64,000 bases of DNA, from assembly GCF_049341065.1 (NCBI RefSeq), contig NZ_JBMPIX010000010.1:62001-126000 (forward strand). The letters run 5' to 3'. Origin of the DNA: Pacificoceanicola sp049341065 (lineage in GTDB: Bacteria; Pseudomonadota; Alphaproteobacteria; Rhodobacterales; Rhodobacteraceae). Positions 49,508 through 58,103 of the stretch are shown piece after piece. Each line of letters opens with the position of its first letter. Position 1 is the first letter of the stretch. Both the position numbers and the translations under genes were made by a program. The notes below the pieces were generated by a model. The model did no database searches, had not been told where the DNA came from, and saw nothing but the letters and a program-made list of their open reading frames with translations.

Positions 49508-50497
49508 TCAGGCGCTGGCCGGTTCGTTGGCGGCCTGTGGGTCGGGTTCTGCGGCCTCGCCCTGTTCGGCCAGCCAGCGTTCGGCTTCGAGCGCGGCCAT
49601 ACAGCCCATACCCGCCGAGGTGACGGCCTGGCGGTATTTGTGATCGGTCAAATCACCTGCGGCAAAGACGCCGGGGATCGAGGTTTCGGTCGAATCCGGT
49701 TTGGTCACCACATAGCCGCCCATGTGGGTTTCCAGCACGTCCTTGACCAATTCGTTGGCGGGAGCGTGGCCGATGGCGACGAAGACACCGGCACAGGGAA
49801 TCTCGGTGATCTCGCCGGTTTTGACGTGTTTGACCTTCACGCCGGTGACGCCCTTGGGCATGTCGTCTCCGACAACCTCTTCGAGCTGGTGGAACCAGAG
49901 CGTTTCGATCTTGGGGTTCTTGAACAGGCGGTCCTGCAGGATTTTCTCCGAGCGCAGCTCGTCCCGGCGGTGGATCAGCGTGACCTTGCTGGCAAAATTG
50001 GTCAGGAACAGCGCCTCTTCGACGGCGGTATTGCCGCCGCCAATCACCACTATTTCCTTGCCGCGATAAAAGAAACCGTCACATGTCGCGCAAGCCGAAA
50101 CGCCAAAGCCCTTGAATGCTTCTTCGGAGGGCAGACCCAGCCATTTGGCGCGCGCGCCAGTGGCAAGGATGACAGCATCAGCCGTGTAGGTGGTCCCACT
50201 GTCGCCGTGGGCCACAAAGGGGCGCTTGTCGAGGTCAAGCTTGTTGATGATATCGCCGATGATTTCGGTGCCCATGGCGCGGGCGTGCGCCTCCATCCGA
50301 ACCATCAGGTCGGGGCCCTGGACTTCGGTGTCGCCGGGCCAGTTTTCGACTTCGGTGGTGGTGGTCAACTGGCCACCGGGTTCAAGCCCCTGGACAAGCA
50401 GCGGTTCCAACATGGCGCGCGACGCATAAACCCCGGCTGTATAACCAGCAGGGCCAGAGCCGATGATCAGTACCTTGGTGTGGCGGGTGTCGGACAT
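49508..50497 (-). CDS. trxB: thioredoxin reductase
   Basis: A 329-residue NADPH-dependent flavoenzyme reducing thioredoxin. The FAD loop is IIGSGPAGYTAGVYASRA. The redox pair is C136-A-T-C139 in SACATCDGFFYRG. The NADP loop is VVIGGGNTAVEEALFL, and the C-terminal FAD motif is GVFAAGDLTDHKYRQ. The start at 50497 (MSDTRHTKVLIIG) is preceded by AAGGAGCCCG. It is divergent from the Lrp-type gene. Confidence 0.97.
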   Translation of the reverse strand: MSDTRHTKVLIIGSGPAGYTAGVYASRAMLEPLLVQGLEPGGQLTTTTEVENWPGDTEVQGPDLMVRMEAHARAMGTEIIGDIINKLDLDKRPFVAHGDSGTTYTADAVILATGARAKWLGLPSEEAFKGFGVSACATCDGFFYRGKEIVVIGGGNTAVEEALFLTNFASKVTLIHRRDELRSEKILQDRLFKNPKIETLWFHQLEEVVGDDMPKGVTGVKVKHVKTGEITEIPCAGVFVAIGHAPANELVKDVLETHMGGYVVTKPDSTETSIPGVFAAGDLTDHKYRQAVTSAGMGCMAALEAERWLAEQGEAAEPDPQAANEPASA

Positions 50498-50704
50498 GAA
50501 CGGGCTCCTTACAGCGTCGGGACGAACATCATATAGAGGTTCTGTCCGCCCGGTAAAAGAGCCCAAGAAACGGCGCTAACGTCCGCCTTCGTCGTCACTC
50601 CTGACGGGCCTTGTCGCCGTTTTGATGGCATCCTTGCAGCCCTCGGCATCTGTCTTTGGCCCCCAGCACAAAATATTAGCGCTAAAGTTGCCTCATCTGA
50701 CAAT

Positions 50705-50735
50705 AATATTGCGCTTTTGTGAAACATTATTGCGC
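50705..50735. promoter_or_regulatory. 21-bp-phased direct repeats upstream of the Lrp-type gene
   Basis: AATATTGCGC (50705-50714) and ATTATTGCGC (50726-50735) recur with 21-base spacing, two helical turns, in the AT-rich region before the Lrp-type ATG (50781). This is a plausible autoregulatory site, since Lrp octamers bind phased sites. The -10 element may be TATAAC at 50753-50758. Confidence 0.45.
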
Positions 50736-50780
50736 GCTTGGCGATGCGTGCTATAACAATCGCGAAACGAGGAGGCGTAC

Positions 50781-51281
50781 ATGGCAGGGCATCGGCTGGA
50801 TCCGATTGATCGGAAGATTCTTGCAGAATTGCAGGCGGATGGCCGCATGACCAACGTCGAATTGGCCAAGCGAGTTGGCATATCCGCGCCGCCTTGTCTG
50901 CGCCGGGTGCGCGCTCTTGAGGAGCAGGGATTCATCAAAGGCTACCACGCCGACGTCGATGCGCGGGAACTGGGCTTTGAAGTTCAGGTCTTTGTGATGG
51001 TCGGCCTGCAAAGCCAGGCTGAAACCGACCTGCGTGCCTTTGAAGAACGTTGCCGGGAATGGCCTTTGGTTCGCGAATGCCACATGTTGAATGGCGAAGT
51101 TGATTTTATCCTCAAGTGCGCCGCGCCGGACCTGTCAACCTTCCAAAGCTTTCTGACCGGCGATCTGCTGACCGCGCTGAATGTTGCAAGTGTCAAGACT
51201 TCGCTGGTGATCCGTGGCGCCAAGGACGAGCCGGGCGTACCCTTTGAAGTACTGGAAGAGCGCCTCAGCCGTTCGGCATAA
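50781..51281 (+). CDS. Lrp/AsnC-family regulator
   Basis: A 166-residue regulator. The N-terminal HTH is LDPIDRKILAELQADGRMTN, VELAKRVGISAPPCLRRVRA, and a RAM ligand-binding domain follows from residue 60. The APPCLRR recognition helix is typical of true Lrp-like proteins. It has a strong GAGGAGGCG site upstream. It is divergent from trxB, an arrangement that could allow joint control. Ligand is probably an amino acid. Confidence 0.93.
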   Translation: MAGHRLDPIDRKILAELQADGRMTNVELAKRVGISAPPCLRRVRALEEQGFIKGYHADVDARELGFEVQVFVMVGLQSQAETDLRAFEERCREWPLVRECHMLNGEVDFILKCAAPDLSTFQSFLTGDLLTALNVASVKTSLVIRGAKDEPGVPFEVLEERLSRSA

Positions 51282-51283
51282 GA

Positions 51284-51314
51284 AAAAGGTGCGCGCTGAC
51301 AGCCCGCACCTTTT
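51284..51314 (+). terminator. intrinsic terminator of the Lrp-type gene
   Basis: AAAAGGTGCG (51284-51293) pairs with CGCACCTTTT (51305-51314) around an 11-base loop, starting three bases after the stop codon. Confidence 0.88.
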
Positions 51315-51360
51315 CGGAGAGTGAGAGAGAGTTGGCGGGGATGGACCCGCCTTTTTCTTG

Positions 51361-52152
51361 TCAGGTGTCGATCAGACTGTCGATCACCTCGCGGCTGGTG
51401 CGGGTCATGCTGACCTGCCCGAAATCCTCAAGTTGGGAAATATTTGGGAACATCGACAGGAACAATGACCGCAGGTTCTGGCCCAACGCTTGCCCGGCAG
51501 ATTTCCCGGGATGGTACGTCTCCATCTCGATGCCACCAATCTTCAGGATCGTATGGCGACGCGTCATCAGATGATACATCTGCACGGTTCCGGCGGGGGT
51601 CACTTCGAACAGGCGGTCGCCATCGGCGTAGTCCGAGACCGGGGCCAGAACGCAGTCTTGCCCAAGCAATGTGCCCAGCTTCTGGTGTTTGATGACCATA
51701 CGGGCCGCCGGTCCGACCAGCAGATCGAAATCCGGGCGGCCAAGGCCGTAGGATCCGGAAGTGACGCGCATCAACGCATTCAGCGAGGTGCCATCGTCGT
51801 TTCGCCCCGGCACATAGGTTGTCGATCCGATCCACATGACGGGTTCCGATCCGCCTGCGGTTTCAACATAGTCGCCGGGTAGAAGGTCTTCGATGGCGAC
51901 GGGTCCGCGAACCGTCGGGATCAGCGTGCCGCGTGCAAAGGCTGTCGAGGTTTCTTCGAACAGTGGCGTCGCAGGGGCCACATGGCTTTTGAACGAGATC
52001 GTCAGGTCCGGCAAAAGCGCTGCCGCCTCGTACTTGCGCATCAGCGTCACGTTGCGGCGCGGTTGATCGTCTTGGCGAAGGGCGCGGTCTTGGGGAATCT
52101 GAACGGACTCGGCGCGTTGGGCGCCTGACAGATTATGGCGGAGGCTTGTCAT
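51361..52152 (-). CDS. Hint-domain protein
   Basis: A 263-residue protein with a hedgehog/intein-type autoprocessing fold common in Rhodobacteraceae. The landmark is FARGTLIPTVRGPVAIEDLL, then GDYVETAGGSEPVMWIGS, with VLAPVSDYADGDRLFEV later. The first Cys of classical Hint domains (CFxxGT) is replaced: the sequence reads AFARGT, so self-splicing is unlikely. No signal peptide. It has an AGGGGATCAC site upstream. Role unknown. Confidence 0.85.
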   Translation of the reverse strand: MTSLRHNLSGAQRAESVQIPQDRALRQDDQPRRNVTLMRKYEAAALLPDLTISFKSHVAPATPLFEETSTAFARGTLIPTVRGPVAIEDLLPGDYVETAGGSEPVMWIGSTTYVPGRNDDGTSLNALMRVTSGSYGLGRPDFDLLVGPAARMVIKHQKLGTLLGQDCVLAPVSDYADGDRLFEVTPAGTVQMYHLMTRRHTILKIGGIEMETYHPGKSAGQALGQNLRSLFLSMFPNISQLEDFGQVSMTRTSREVIDSLIDT

Positions 52153-52387
52153 GTGATCCCCTCGTAAGGTTCGTCACATCCGTGTTGGCCCCCACCAACA
52201 ACGCCAAATGGACTGTTGCGATTTCTAAAACTTGATCAGATTTAGCCGCAATCTGCCCGGTCGGTCAAAATTGAACTGAATTTGGCGATGATCCAAAAGC
52301 TAATCCGGCATAGATCAGCGGGATTGTTAAGAATTGAAGAACATCTTTGCCACATTCCCCCAAAGGGGGGGCGAATCGCAAGGTCCG

Positions 52388-52531
52388 TCAGGCGCGCTTC
52401 AACTGCGGCTCGGCAGGCCTGCGCTTTTGGACAAAGGCCGCACGCGAGTTGCCGCGAAACCAAGGCATGGGTGGCTGCTGCTCTTTCGAGGCGGCGATGA
52501 TGGATTTGATGAAGCGGCTTTGTTGTTTCAT
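52388..52531 (-). CDS. 47-residue basic small protein
   Basis: Frame MKQQSRFIKSIIAASKEQQP, PMPWFRGNSRAAFVQKRR, ending PQLKRA. The start has AAGGA nine bases upstream. The pattern (RFIKSIIAA, then PMPWxRG and RAAF) matches tiny basic proteins I recall as common in Rhodobacteraceae. It is too short for many gene finders. No known function. It lies alone between the Hint gene and pgeF. Confidence 0.6.
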   Translation of the reverse strand: MKQQSRFIKSIIAASKEQQPPMPWFRGNSRAAFVQKRRPAEPQLKRA

Positions 52532-52661
52532 GCCTGGGGTCCTTGCCTGTCGCCTTTGTATCAAACTGTCTGCATAGGACTTTGGCGGTGGAATGGGGCG
52601 CGCTTGTGACGGATCGGGGATAATACGGCGACAATGCCGTCACTGTTTCGTCGCAGCGGAT

Positions 52662-53417
52662 TTACATCCGGATGGCCGAGATCAAGCGGCCATAGTCTGC
52701 TTCCTTTGCGTGGGTCGTGCGACGGAAAGAATAAAAGCGATCCGGGTCGGAATAGGTGCAATGGCGGGTCCATTCGGCCTCCACCCCGGCTTCGCGAAGA
52801 CGGTGCAAGCCATAGGCCGGCAGGTCAAAATGCACCCGGTCGTCGGCACCGCCCGCAAAAAACCGGGCATTGGCCGGATCGTCGAGCAGAAAATCTTCAA
52901 GGAATTCGGGCCCGACCTCATAAGCGCGCTGAGAGATCGAGGGCCCGATCACGGCCTGAATCTCATCTCGGTCGGCGCCGAGATCGACCATGGCGTCGAT
53001 CGTCGCCTCAAGCACCCCATCCCGAGCTCCGCGCCAGCCCGCATGCGCCGCCCCGATCACGCCGTTTTCGTGGTCGGCAAACAGCACCGGCTGGCAATCG
53101 GCGGTCAGTATGGCAAGGGCAAGCCCTTCGGTTGCGGTGACCAGGGCATCGGCTTTGGGGCGCGGATCGGACAGCGGGCCCGTCACTGTGACAACATCGG
53201 GCGAATGCACCTGATGCACGGTCAAAAGGCTGCTACTGTCGACCTCCATCGCAGCTGCGACCCGGGCACGATTGATTGCAACCATCTCTGACTGGTCTGA
53301 CGATCCCGGTCCGCAGTTCAGGCCCGAAAACACGCCGGACGATGCGCCACCGCGCCGCGTGAAGAACCCGTGGCGAAACGGAGAGAGGCTATCGGCAGTG
53401 ATAATTTCAAGCGTCAT
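52662..53417 (-). CDS. pgeF: PgeF-type peptidoglycan editing factor (laccase-domain protein)
   Basis: A 251-residue YfiH/DUF152 protein. The metal-site motifs are HQVHSPDVV, LTADCQPVLFAD and GAAHAGWRGA. Family members remove mis-incorporated L-Ser from muropeptide precursors or act as purine nucleosidases. Its start overlaps the stop of the methyltransferase gene by four bases, so it is third in the lgt-midA-pgeF operon. Confidence 0.93.
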   Translation of the reverse strand: MTLEIITADSLSPFRHGFFTRRGGASSGVFSGLNCGPGSSDQSEMVAINRARVAAAMEVDSSSLLTVHQVHSPDVVTVTGPLSDPRPKADALVTATEGLALAILTADCQPVLFADHENGVIGAAHAGWRGARDGVLEATIDAMVDLGADRDEIQAVIGPSISQRAYEVGPEFLEDFLLDDPANARFFAGGADDRVHFDLPAYGLHRLREAGVEAEWTRHCTYSDPDRFYSFRRTTHAKEADYGRLISAIRM

Positions 53418-54478
53418 GAGTCCAGTCCCGGCGGGGGAGTCGCGCCCTTGGGGAAAAGCGCGAGCGTTTTGAACAGCGAACCCATTTCCGTCGGGTGCGT
53501 CAACCGTCGATGTGCGGCAACGTGAGACTCAAGCGTTGCCTTGCCCATGCCCTTGGCCAAGCTTTGCGCCCGTGCTGTGATGCCCAGCCGCTCCAGAAAC
53601 ACACCCTGCGTTGTCAGGCGCGAATGCGCGGCGGGAGCGGCGCCTTGGGCGAGTGCCTCGAAATCGACATGGGCGGTCAGGTCCGCCTCGCCCGCGGTTT
53701 CAAAGGGATTGGCCTGTGCGTGGTTCTTGAGCGCTTGCAGCGTGTCGCCCAGCGAATGCCAGTCGCCGTAATCGATGATCAAAGCAGCGCCGCCATGTTC
53801 GGCAATACGGTTGCCAATCTCGCTGGCGATGGCGCTGGCAGGGGCGCAGGTTTCCACAATGTCGCCGTCACGCGTATCACTCAGGCGGTTTGTCAGAGCT
53901 TGCTGCGGTGTAGAGTCGGTCAGGCCGGGCGTCAGCAGGCCGTCTTGCACACCGACGACGCATTCGCGCCAGCCGTCGCCGTCTCGGGTGAACTGGCGGA
54001 TCGGCAGCGCATCAAAGAACTCATTGGCGATCAGGTACAGCGGCGCCTCTGGCAACGATGCGACAGTGTCGTGCCACTGAGGGGAATATTTGCCAAGCCG
54101 CCGGGCCTGTGCCGCGCGCAGGATCGGCGAGGCTTCGACCAGATGCAGGGAAAGGGCGTCATGAAAGCCCGGAACGCCTTGGGTGGCGCGCAATGCGTCT
54201 TGCATCAACGTGCCGCGACCAGGGCCAAGTTCGGCGAGCGTGATGCGCGCAGGGCTGCCCTGATCGATCCAGCTTTGGGCAAGGGCCAGCCCAAGCAATT
54301 CGCCAAACATCTGGCTGATTTCCGGAGCCGTGGTGAAATCGCCCGCCGTCCCAAGGGGGTCGCGGGTGCTGTAGTAGCCATGTTCGGGGTGCATCAGGCA
54401 GGCGGCCATGAAGTCGGACAGCGGCATTGGGCCGGTGGCGGCGATCTGCGCCCTCAGGATCTTGGCCAGCGGGGTCAT
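53414..54478 (-). CDS. MidA-family SAM-dependent methyltransferase
   Basis: A 354-residue protein of the NDUFAF7/MidA group. It opens with PLAKILRAQIAATGPMPLSD and has the family's HPEHGYYSTRDPLGTAGDF, SAM-binding LAELGPGRGTLMQD, and LIANEFFDALPIRQF. In mitochondria the homologue methylates a complex I subunit; the bacterial substrate is unknown. The start at 54478 overlaps lgt by four bases. A longer open frame upstream lies inside lgt and is not real. Confidence 0.92.
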   Translation of the reverse strand: MTPLAKILRAQIAATGPMPLSDFMAACLMHPEHGYYSTRDPLGTAGDFTTAPEISQMFGELLGLALAQSWIDQGSPARITLAELGPGRGTLMQDALRATQGVPGFHDALSLHLVEASPILRAAQARRLGKYSPQWHDTVASLPEAPLYLIANEFFDALPIRQFTRDGDGWRECVVGVQDGLLTPGLTDSTPQQALTNRLSDTRDGDIVETCAPASAIASEIGNRIAEHGGAALIIDYGDWHSLGDTLQALKNHAQANPFETAGEADLTAHVDFEALAQGAAPAAHSRLTTQGVFLERLGITARAQSLAKGMGKATLESHVAAHRRLTHPTEMGSLFKTLALFPKGATPPPGLDS

Positions 54479-55362
54479 TGCGCGCGCCTGCGGGCCAAGA
54501 TGATTACGATCGCCCCGGCCAGGATCATCGGCAGCGACAACAGTTGGCCCATGGTCAGACCATAACCGCCGACATGCAGCGCAAGCCCAAGCGGGTTGCC
54601 GTCCGTGACGAATTGCGCGTCGGGCTGGCGGACAAATTCGACCAGAAACCGGGCGATGCCGTAGCCGGCAAAAAAGGTGCCCGCGATCAGGCCGGGCTTT
54701 TTCAGCGCGCCGCGTCGGGCCAGAACCAACACAAACAGGCCAAGCAGCAGACCCTCCAACCCTGCTTCGTAGAGTTGCGATGGGTGGCGGGCGCAAAGCT
54801 CGCCGACAGGCTGGCCGCAGTTTTGCGCGGAAACCCCGGGAAAGATGACGGCCCATGGCAGATCGCTGGGGCGACCCCACAGCTCGGCGTTGATGAAGTT
54901 GGCCAGACGCCCAAGCAGCAGACCGGTGGGCGCCGCCAGAGCGGCGAGATCCGCGGTGGAAGCAAGCGGGACCCGCGTCCGCCAGCAGAAATAGATGATC
55001 GCCAGCATCACGCCGATCAGGCCGCCATGAAAGGACATGCCACCGGTCCAGACCATGGGAATTTCCAGCGGATGCGAGAGGTAGTATCCCGGCTGGTAAA
55101 ACAGGACATAGCCCAACCGCCCGCCAAGGATGATGCCAAGGATAATAGAGGTCAGAAGGTCCTCTACCTGCGTCGAGGTCATCGGGGCGGTGTTGGCTTG
55201 CCAAAGGCTTGGACGGCGAACCGCCCAGATCGCGATGCGCCAGCCGATCAGGATGCCCGCGATATAGGCCAGCGCGTACCATCGCAGAGCGAACTCTGTG
55301 CCGAAAAGCGAGATCGAGAAAAGCTCGGGTGAAAGGTTCGGGAAGGGGATAACAGCCTGCAT
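54475..55362 (-). CDS. lgt: prolipoprotein diacylglyceryl transferase
   Basis: A 295-residue integral membrane enzyme adding diacylglycerol to the lipobox Cys of prolipoproteins. It has about seven helices and the signatures MSFHGGLIGV, GRLANFINAELWGRPSD and ARHPSQLYEAGLEG. The start at 55362 (MQAVIPFPNLSPELF) is preferred. Longer frames add non-conserved residues. First gene of the lgt-midA-pgeF operon, divergent from ubiK. Confidence 0.96.
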   Translation of the reverse strand: MQAVIPFPNLSPELFSISLFGTEFALRWYALAYIAGILIGWRIAIWAVRRPSLWQANTAPMTSTQVEDLLTSIILGIILGGRLGYVLFYQPGYYLSHPLEIPMVWTGGMSFHGGLIGVMLAIIYFCWRTRVPLASTADLAALAAPTGLLLGRLANFINAELWGRPSDLPWAVIFPGVSAQNCGQPVGELCARHPSQLYEAGLEGLLLGLFVLVLARRGALKKPGLIAGTFFAGYGIARFLVEFVRQPDAQFVTDGNPLGLALHVGGYGLTMGQLLSLPMILAGAIVIILARRRAQ

Positions 55363-55458
55363 GCGTCCTGTTGCCTCTGGTGTCGAGGGGAAGTCAACCT
55401 TGTGACTGTCGTCTTTGGAGCCCATATATGAGGGGAAATGCAACGCCGGAGTGATCCA

Positions 55459-55698
55459 ATGCAAACGCGCAACAAGGTTTTCGAAGATATCTCGCAACTG
55501 ATGACCAACGCCATGGGCGTGGCGCAGGGGGCGAAGGATGAGGCCGAGAATGCCATGAAGGGCATGATGGACCGTTGGTTAGCGGACCGCGATTTCGTGA
55601 CACGCGAAGAATTCGACGCGGTGCGCGCCATGGCGCAGAAGGCCCGCGAAGAGAATGAAGCGCTGAAGGCACGTATCGAGGCGCTTGAGAAGAAGTAA
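55459..55698 (+). CDS. ubiK: UbiK/BMFP-type accessory factor
   Basis: A 79-residue helical protein starting MQTRNKVFEDISQLMTNAMG and ending with a coiled coil DAVRAMAQKAREENEALKAR. The membrane-fusogenic (BMFP) pattern matches UbiK, which assists aerobic ubiquinone biosynthesis. An in-frame ATG 21 bases upstream is less likely. Its stop is followed by intergenic repeat copy B. Confidence 0.85.
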   Translation: MQTRNKVFEDISQLMTNAMGVAQGAKDEAENAMKGMMDRWLADRDFVTREEFDAVRAMAQKAREENEALKARIEALEKK

Positions 55699-55699
55699 C

Positions 55700-55764
55700 G
55701 GCGGGAGCGCTGAGCGCCGCTCGTTCCTTCGGAACATCGCCCCGCCCACCGTCCCGTCGGCGTC
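55700..55764 (+). repeat. intergenic repeat, copy B
   Basis: Directly after the ubiK stop. It contains GTTCC-TTC-GGAAC and the 21-base core at 55737-55757, identical to 34145-34165 after smc. Flanking bases are also similar (GCCGCTCGTTCC and GTCCCGTCGGCGTC against GCGCTTGTTCC and GTCCCGTTGCCGTC). Confidence 0.75.
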
Positions 55765-55862
55765 GGTGCTTAAGCCCTGATTTCGGACCGCGATCCAACA
55801 ATCCTGTTTGACACTTGTATTGCCTCAGGCACAAATGCAAATCAAACGAAGGAGGGATCGCC

Positions 55863-57314
55863 GTGTTTCTTGGACTGGACCTTGGGACTTCGGGGCTGCG
55901 GGCTCTGTTGGTCAATGACGCAGGCGCTCCGGTAGCGTCAGAAGCCGAATCCTATGAGGTCTCGCATCCACACGCAGGGTGGAGCGAGCAGGATCCCGGT
56001 CATTGGACCGAAGCCTTGGACAACGCGATTTCACGTCTCAAGGCGTCCCACGCGGCGGAACTGTCGGCTGTGCGCGGGATTGGGGTGTCGGGCCATATGC
56101 ATGGTGCAACACTTTTGGATGACGACGGCAAAGTCATCCGGCCCTGTATCCTTTGGAATGATACGCGCAGCTTTGAAGAGGCTGCCCAATTTGATGCCCT
56201 TTCAGGTGTACGTGACCTGTCCGGGAACATTGTTTTTCCGGGGTTCACGGCGCCCAAGCTGCTTTGGGTGGCCAAACACGAGCCCGAGGCCTTTGCCCGT
56301 ATCGCCAAGGTTTTGCTGCCCGCAGCCTATCTGAACTATCATCTGACCGGCGACTACTTCGCTGACATGTCTGACAGCGCCGGGACGTCTTGGCTGGATG
56401 TCGGTGGGCGCGAGTGGTCTGCTGATCTGTTGGCGGCGGGTGGCATGACCGCCGGGCAGATGCCGCGCCTGGTGGAAGGGAGCGAAGTTGGCGGCTTGTT
56501 GCGTTCTGACCTGGCACAAGCCTGGGGGATGTCGGCGAATGTTCAAGTCGTCGGCGGCGCCGGGGACAACGCCGCCGCCGCTTGCGGTGTTGGCGCGATG
56601 CGCGAGGGTCAGGGGTTTGTCTCGCTTGGGACATCCGGTGTGCTTTTGACCGGTCGTGATGGCTATGCGCCGCTGCCGGCCTCGGCGGTTCACACGTTCT
56701 GCCATGCTGTGCCGGGTCAATGGTACCAGATGGGTGTGATCCTTGCTGCGACGGACAGTCTGAACTGGCTGTCACGGGTCACAGGCGCCAAGCCCGCCGA
56801 ACTTTCCGGGGAATTGGGTGACGCAATTCAGGGACCGGAAAGGCTGCGGTTCCTGCCCTACCTTTCGGGCGAGCGAACGCCGCATAACGACAGCCACATT
56901 CGCGGTGCCTTTCTGAACCTTGGGGTCGAAAGCGACCGCAAAGCGATGACCCAAGCGGTGATGGAGGGCGTCGCATTTGCCTTGCGAGATTGCGCCGAGG
57001 CGATTGGCCAGACCGGTGCGGAACTGGGCGGACTGTTGGCCATTGGTGGCGGCACGGCCTCGCGTTTTTGGGTCGAAACGATTGCGACGACGCTGGGACT
57101 TCCACTGGACCTGCCCGAGGCCGGAGATTTTGGCGCGGCGTTGGGCGCGGCGCGACTGGCCATGGTGGGCACTGGTGAGGGGGCGGTCGAGGAAATCATG
57201 ACTCGTCCAACCGTGGCGCATACCATCGAGCCGCGCGAGGATCTGCGCCCTGCCTATGAAGAGGCGTATCAGGCCTTTCGCGGCAGCTATCCGGCGATCA
57301 AATCCCTGGGCTAG
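55863..57314 (+). CDS. xylB: xylulokinase
   Basis: A 483-residue FGGY-family sugar kinase phosphorylating D-xylulose. It opens with FLGLDLGTSGLRALLVND, has GVSGHMHGATLLDDDGK, and the catalytic Asp is D235 in GGAGDNAAAACG, equivalent to D233 of the E. coli enzyme. It starts at a GTG (55863) because GGAGGG lies eight bases upstream. The ATG at 55815 has no such site. No xylose isomerase or transporter is adjacent downstream. It converges on pcs, sharing CTAG. Confidence 0.94.
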   Translation: MFLGLDLGTSGLRALLVNDAGAPVASEAESYEVSHPHAGWSEQDPGHWTEALDNAISRLKASHAAELSAVRGIGVSGHMHGATLLDDDGKVIRPCILWNDTRSFEEAAQFDALSGVRDLSGNIVFPGFTAPKLLWVAKHEPEAFARIAKVLLPAAYLNYHLTGDYFADMSDSAGTSWLDVGGREWSADLLAAGGMTAGQMPRLVEGSEVGGLLRSDLAQAWGMSANVQVVGGAGDNAAAACGVGAMREGQGFVSLGTSGVLLTGRDGYAPLPASAVHTFCHAVPGQWYQMGVILAATDSLNWLSRVTGAKPAELSGELGDAIQGPERLRFLPYLSGERTPHNDSHIRGAFLNLGVESDRKAMTQAVMEGVAFALRDCAEAIGQTGAELGGLLAIGGGTASRFWVETIATTLGLPLDLPEAGDFGAALGAARLAMVGTGEGAVEEIMTRPTVAHTIEPREDLRPAYEEAYQAFRGSYPAIKSLG

Positions 57315-58021
57315 GACCGAGCCGGCACAATTTGCTGCACGATGCCGACACTGATCAAATAGAGCGATGTCGCGCTCAGACCCCAATGCGCCCAGCTTTG
57401 GGGATGAAAATCGACCCACGCCGCCCAACCCGCAAAGAAAGTCCACGCAAGGGCGATCGGCAATGACAGGTTGCGCCACCGCTCGGTGCGCACCGGGTGA
57501 ATGAATTTCAGCGGCAGAAACATCGCGACAGACAGCACGGCGACCAGCGCAAGGATGATCCAGAAGTTGGGCGACAGTGCGAACATGACCAGAACCAGCA
57601 TGTTCCAGCAACCGGGAAAGCCGTGAAAGGAATTGTCCTCGGTCTTCATGCGACTGTCGGCGAAATACAGGGCGCTGGCGAAGGTGATCACGATGATCGC
57701 GAACCAGCCTGTCCAGCCGGGTAAAAGCCCACTTTGGAACAGCGCAAATGCCGGGATAAAGACATAGGTCAGATAGTCGATGATCAGATCCAGAAGAACG
57801 CCGTCAAAGCGCGGCGCGTTGGTCTTGACGTCGAATTTGCGGGCCAGTGGTCCGTCGATGCCGTCGACAAAGAAGGCGACGACCAACCAGAGAAACATGA
57901 TTGACCACTTTTCCTGAGCCGCGGCCAGAAGGGCCAGAATGGCAAAGACGGCACCGGTGGCGGTCAGAAAATGGACGAAGAGGGCGCGTTGCTGATCTGT
58001 CATGGAGGCGTCATGGCCCAT
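57311..58021 (-). CDS. pcs: phosphatidylcholine synthase
   Basis: A 236-residue membrane CDP-alcohol phosphatidyltransferase condensing choline directly with CDP-diacylglycerol. The active-site motif is DGIDGPLARKFDV followed by GVLLDLIIDYLTY. About eight hydrophobic helices. Pcs is typical of alphaproteobacteria. Starts at 58021 or 58003 (MTDQQRALFV) are both possible. Its stop overlaps that of xylB. Confidence 0.93.
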   Translation of the reverse strand: MGHDASMTDQQRALFVHFLTATGAVFAILALLAAAQEKWSIMFLWLVVAFFVDGIDGPLARKFDVKTNAPRFDGVLLDLIIDYLTYVFIPAFALFQSGLLPGWTGWFAIIVITFASALYFADSRMKTEDNSFHGFPGCWNMLVLVMFALSPNFWIILALVAVLSVAMFLPLKFIHPVRTERWRNLSLPIALAWTFFAGWAAWVDFHPQSWAHWGLSATSLYLISVGIVQQIVPARS

Positions 58022-58103
58022 TCTGCGAAAAAGCGCAAACCGTCTGCGGCTTTGTCCGGCCCGGGGACTGCAAATTCTTCAACAGAAAAGAGCGCCAGCA
58101 CCA

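Noticed and set aside
52242..52643. 133-codon minus frame near the Hint gene
   Set aside because: It overlaps the better-supported 47-codon gene in another frame, lacks a ribosome-binding site and reads as unstructured sequence.
53414..55282. 622-codon frame extending the MidA-type gene through lgt
   Set aside because: The upstream half is an antiframe of lgt on the same strand. The MidA start at 54478 with ATGA overlap explains the gene fully.
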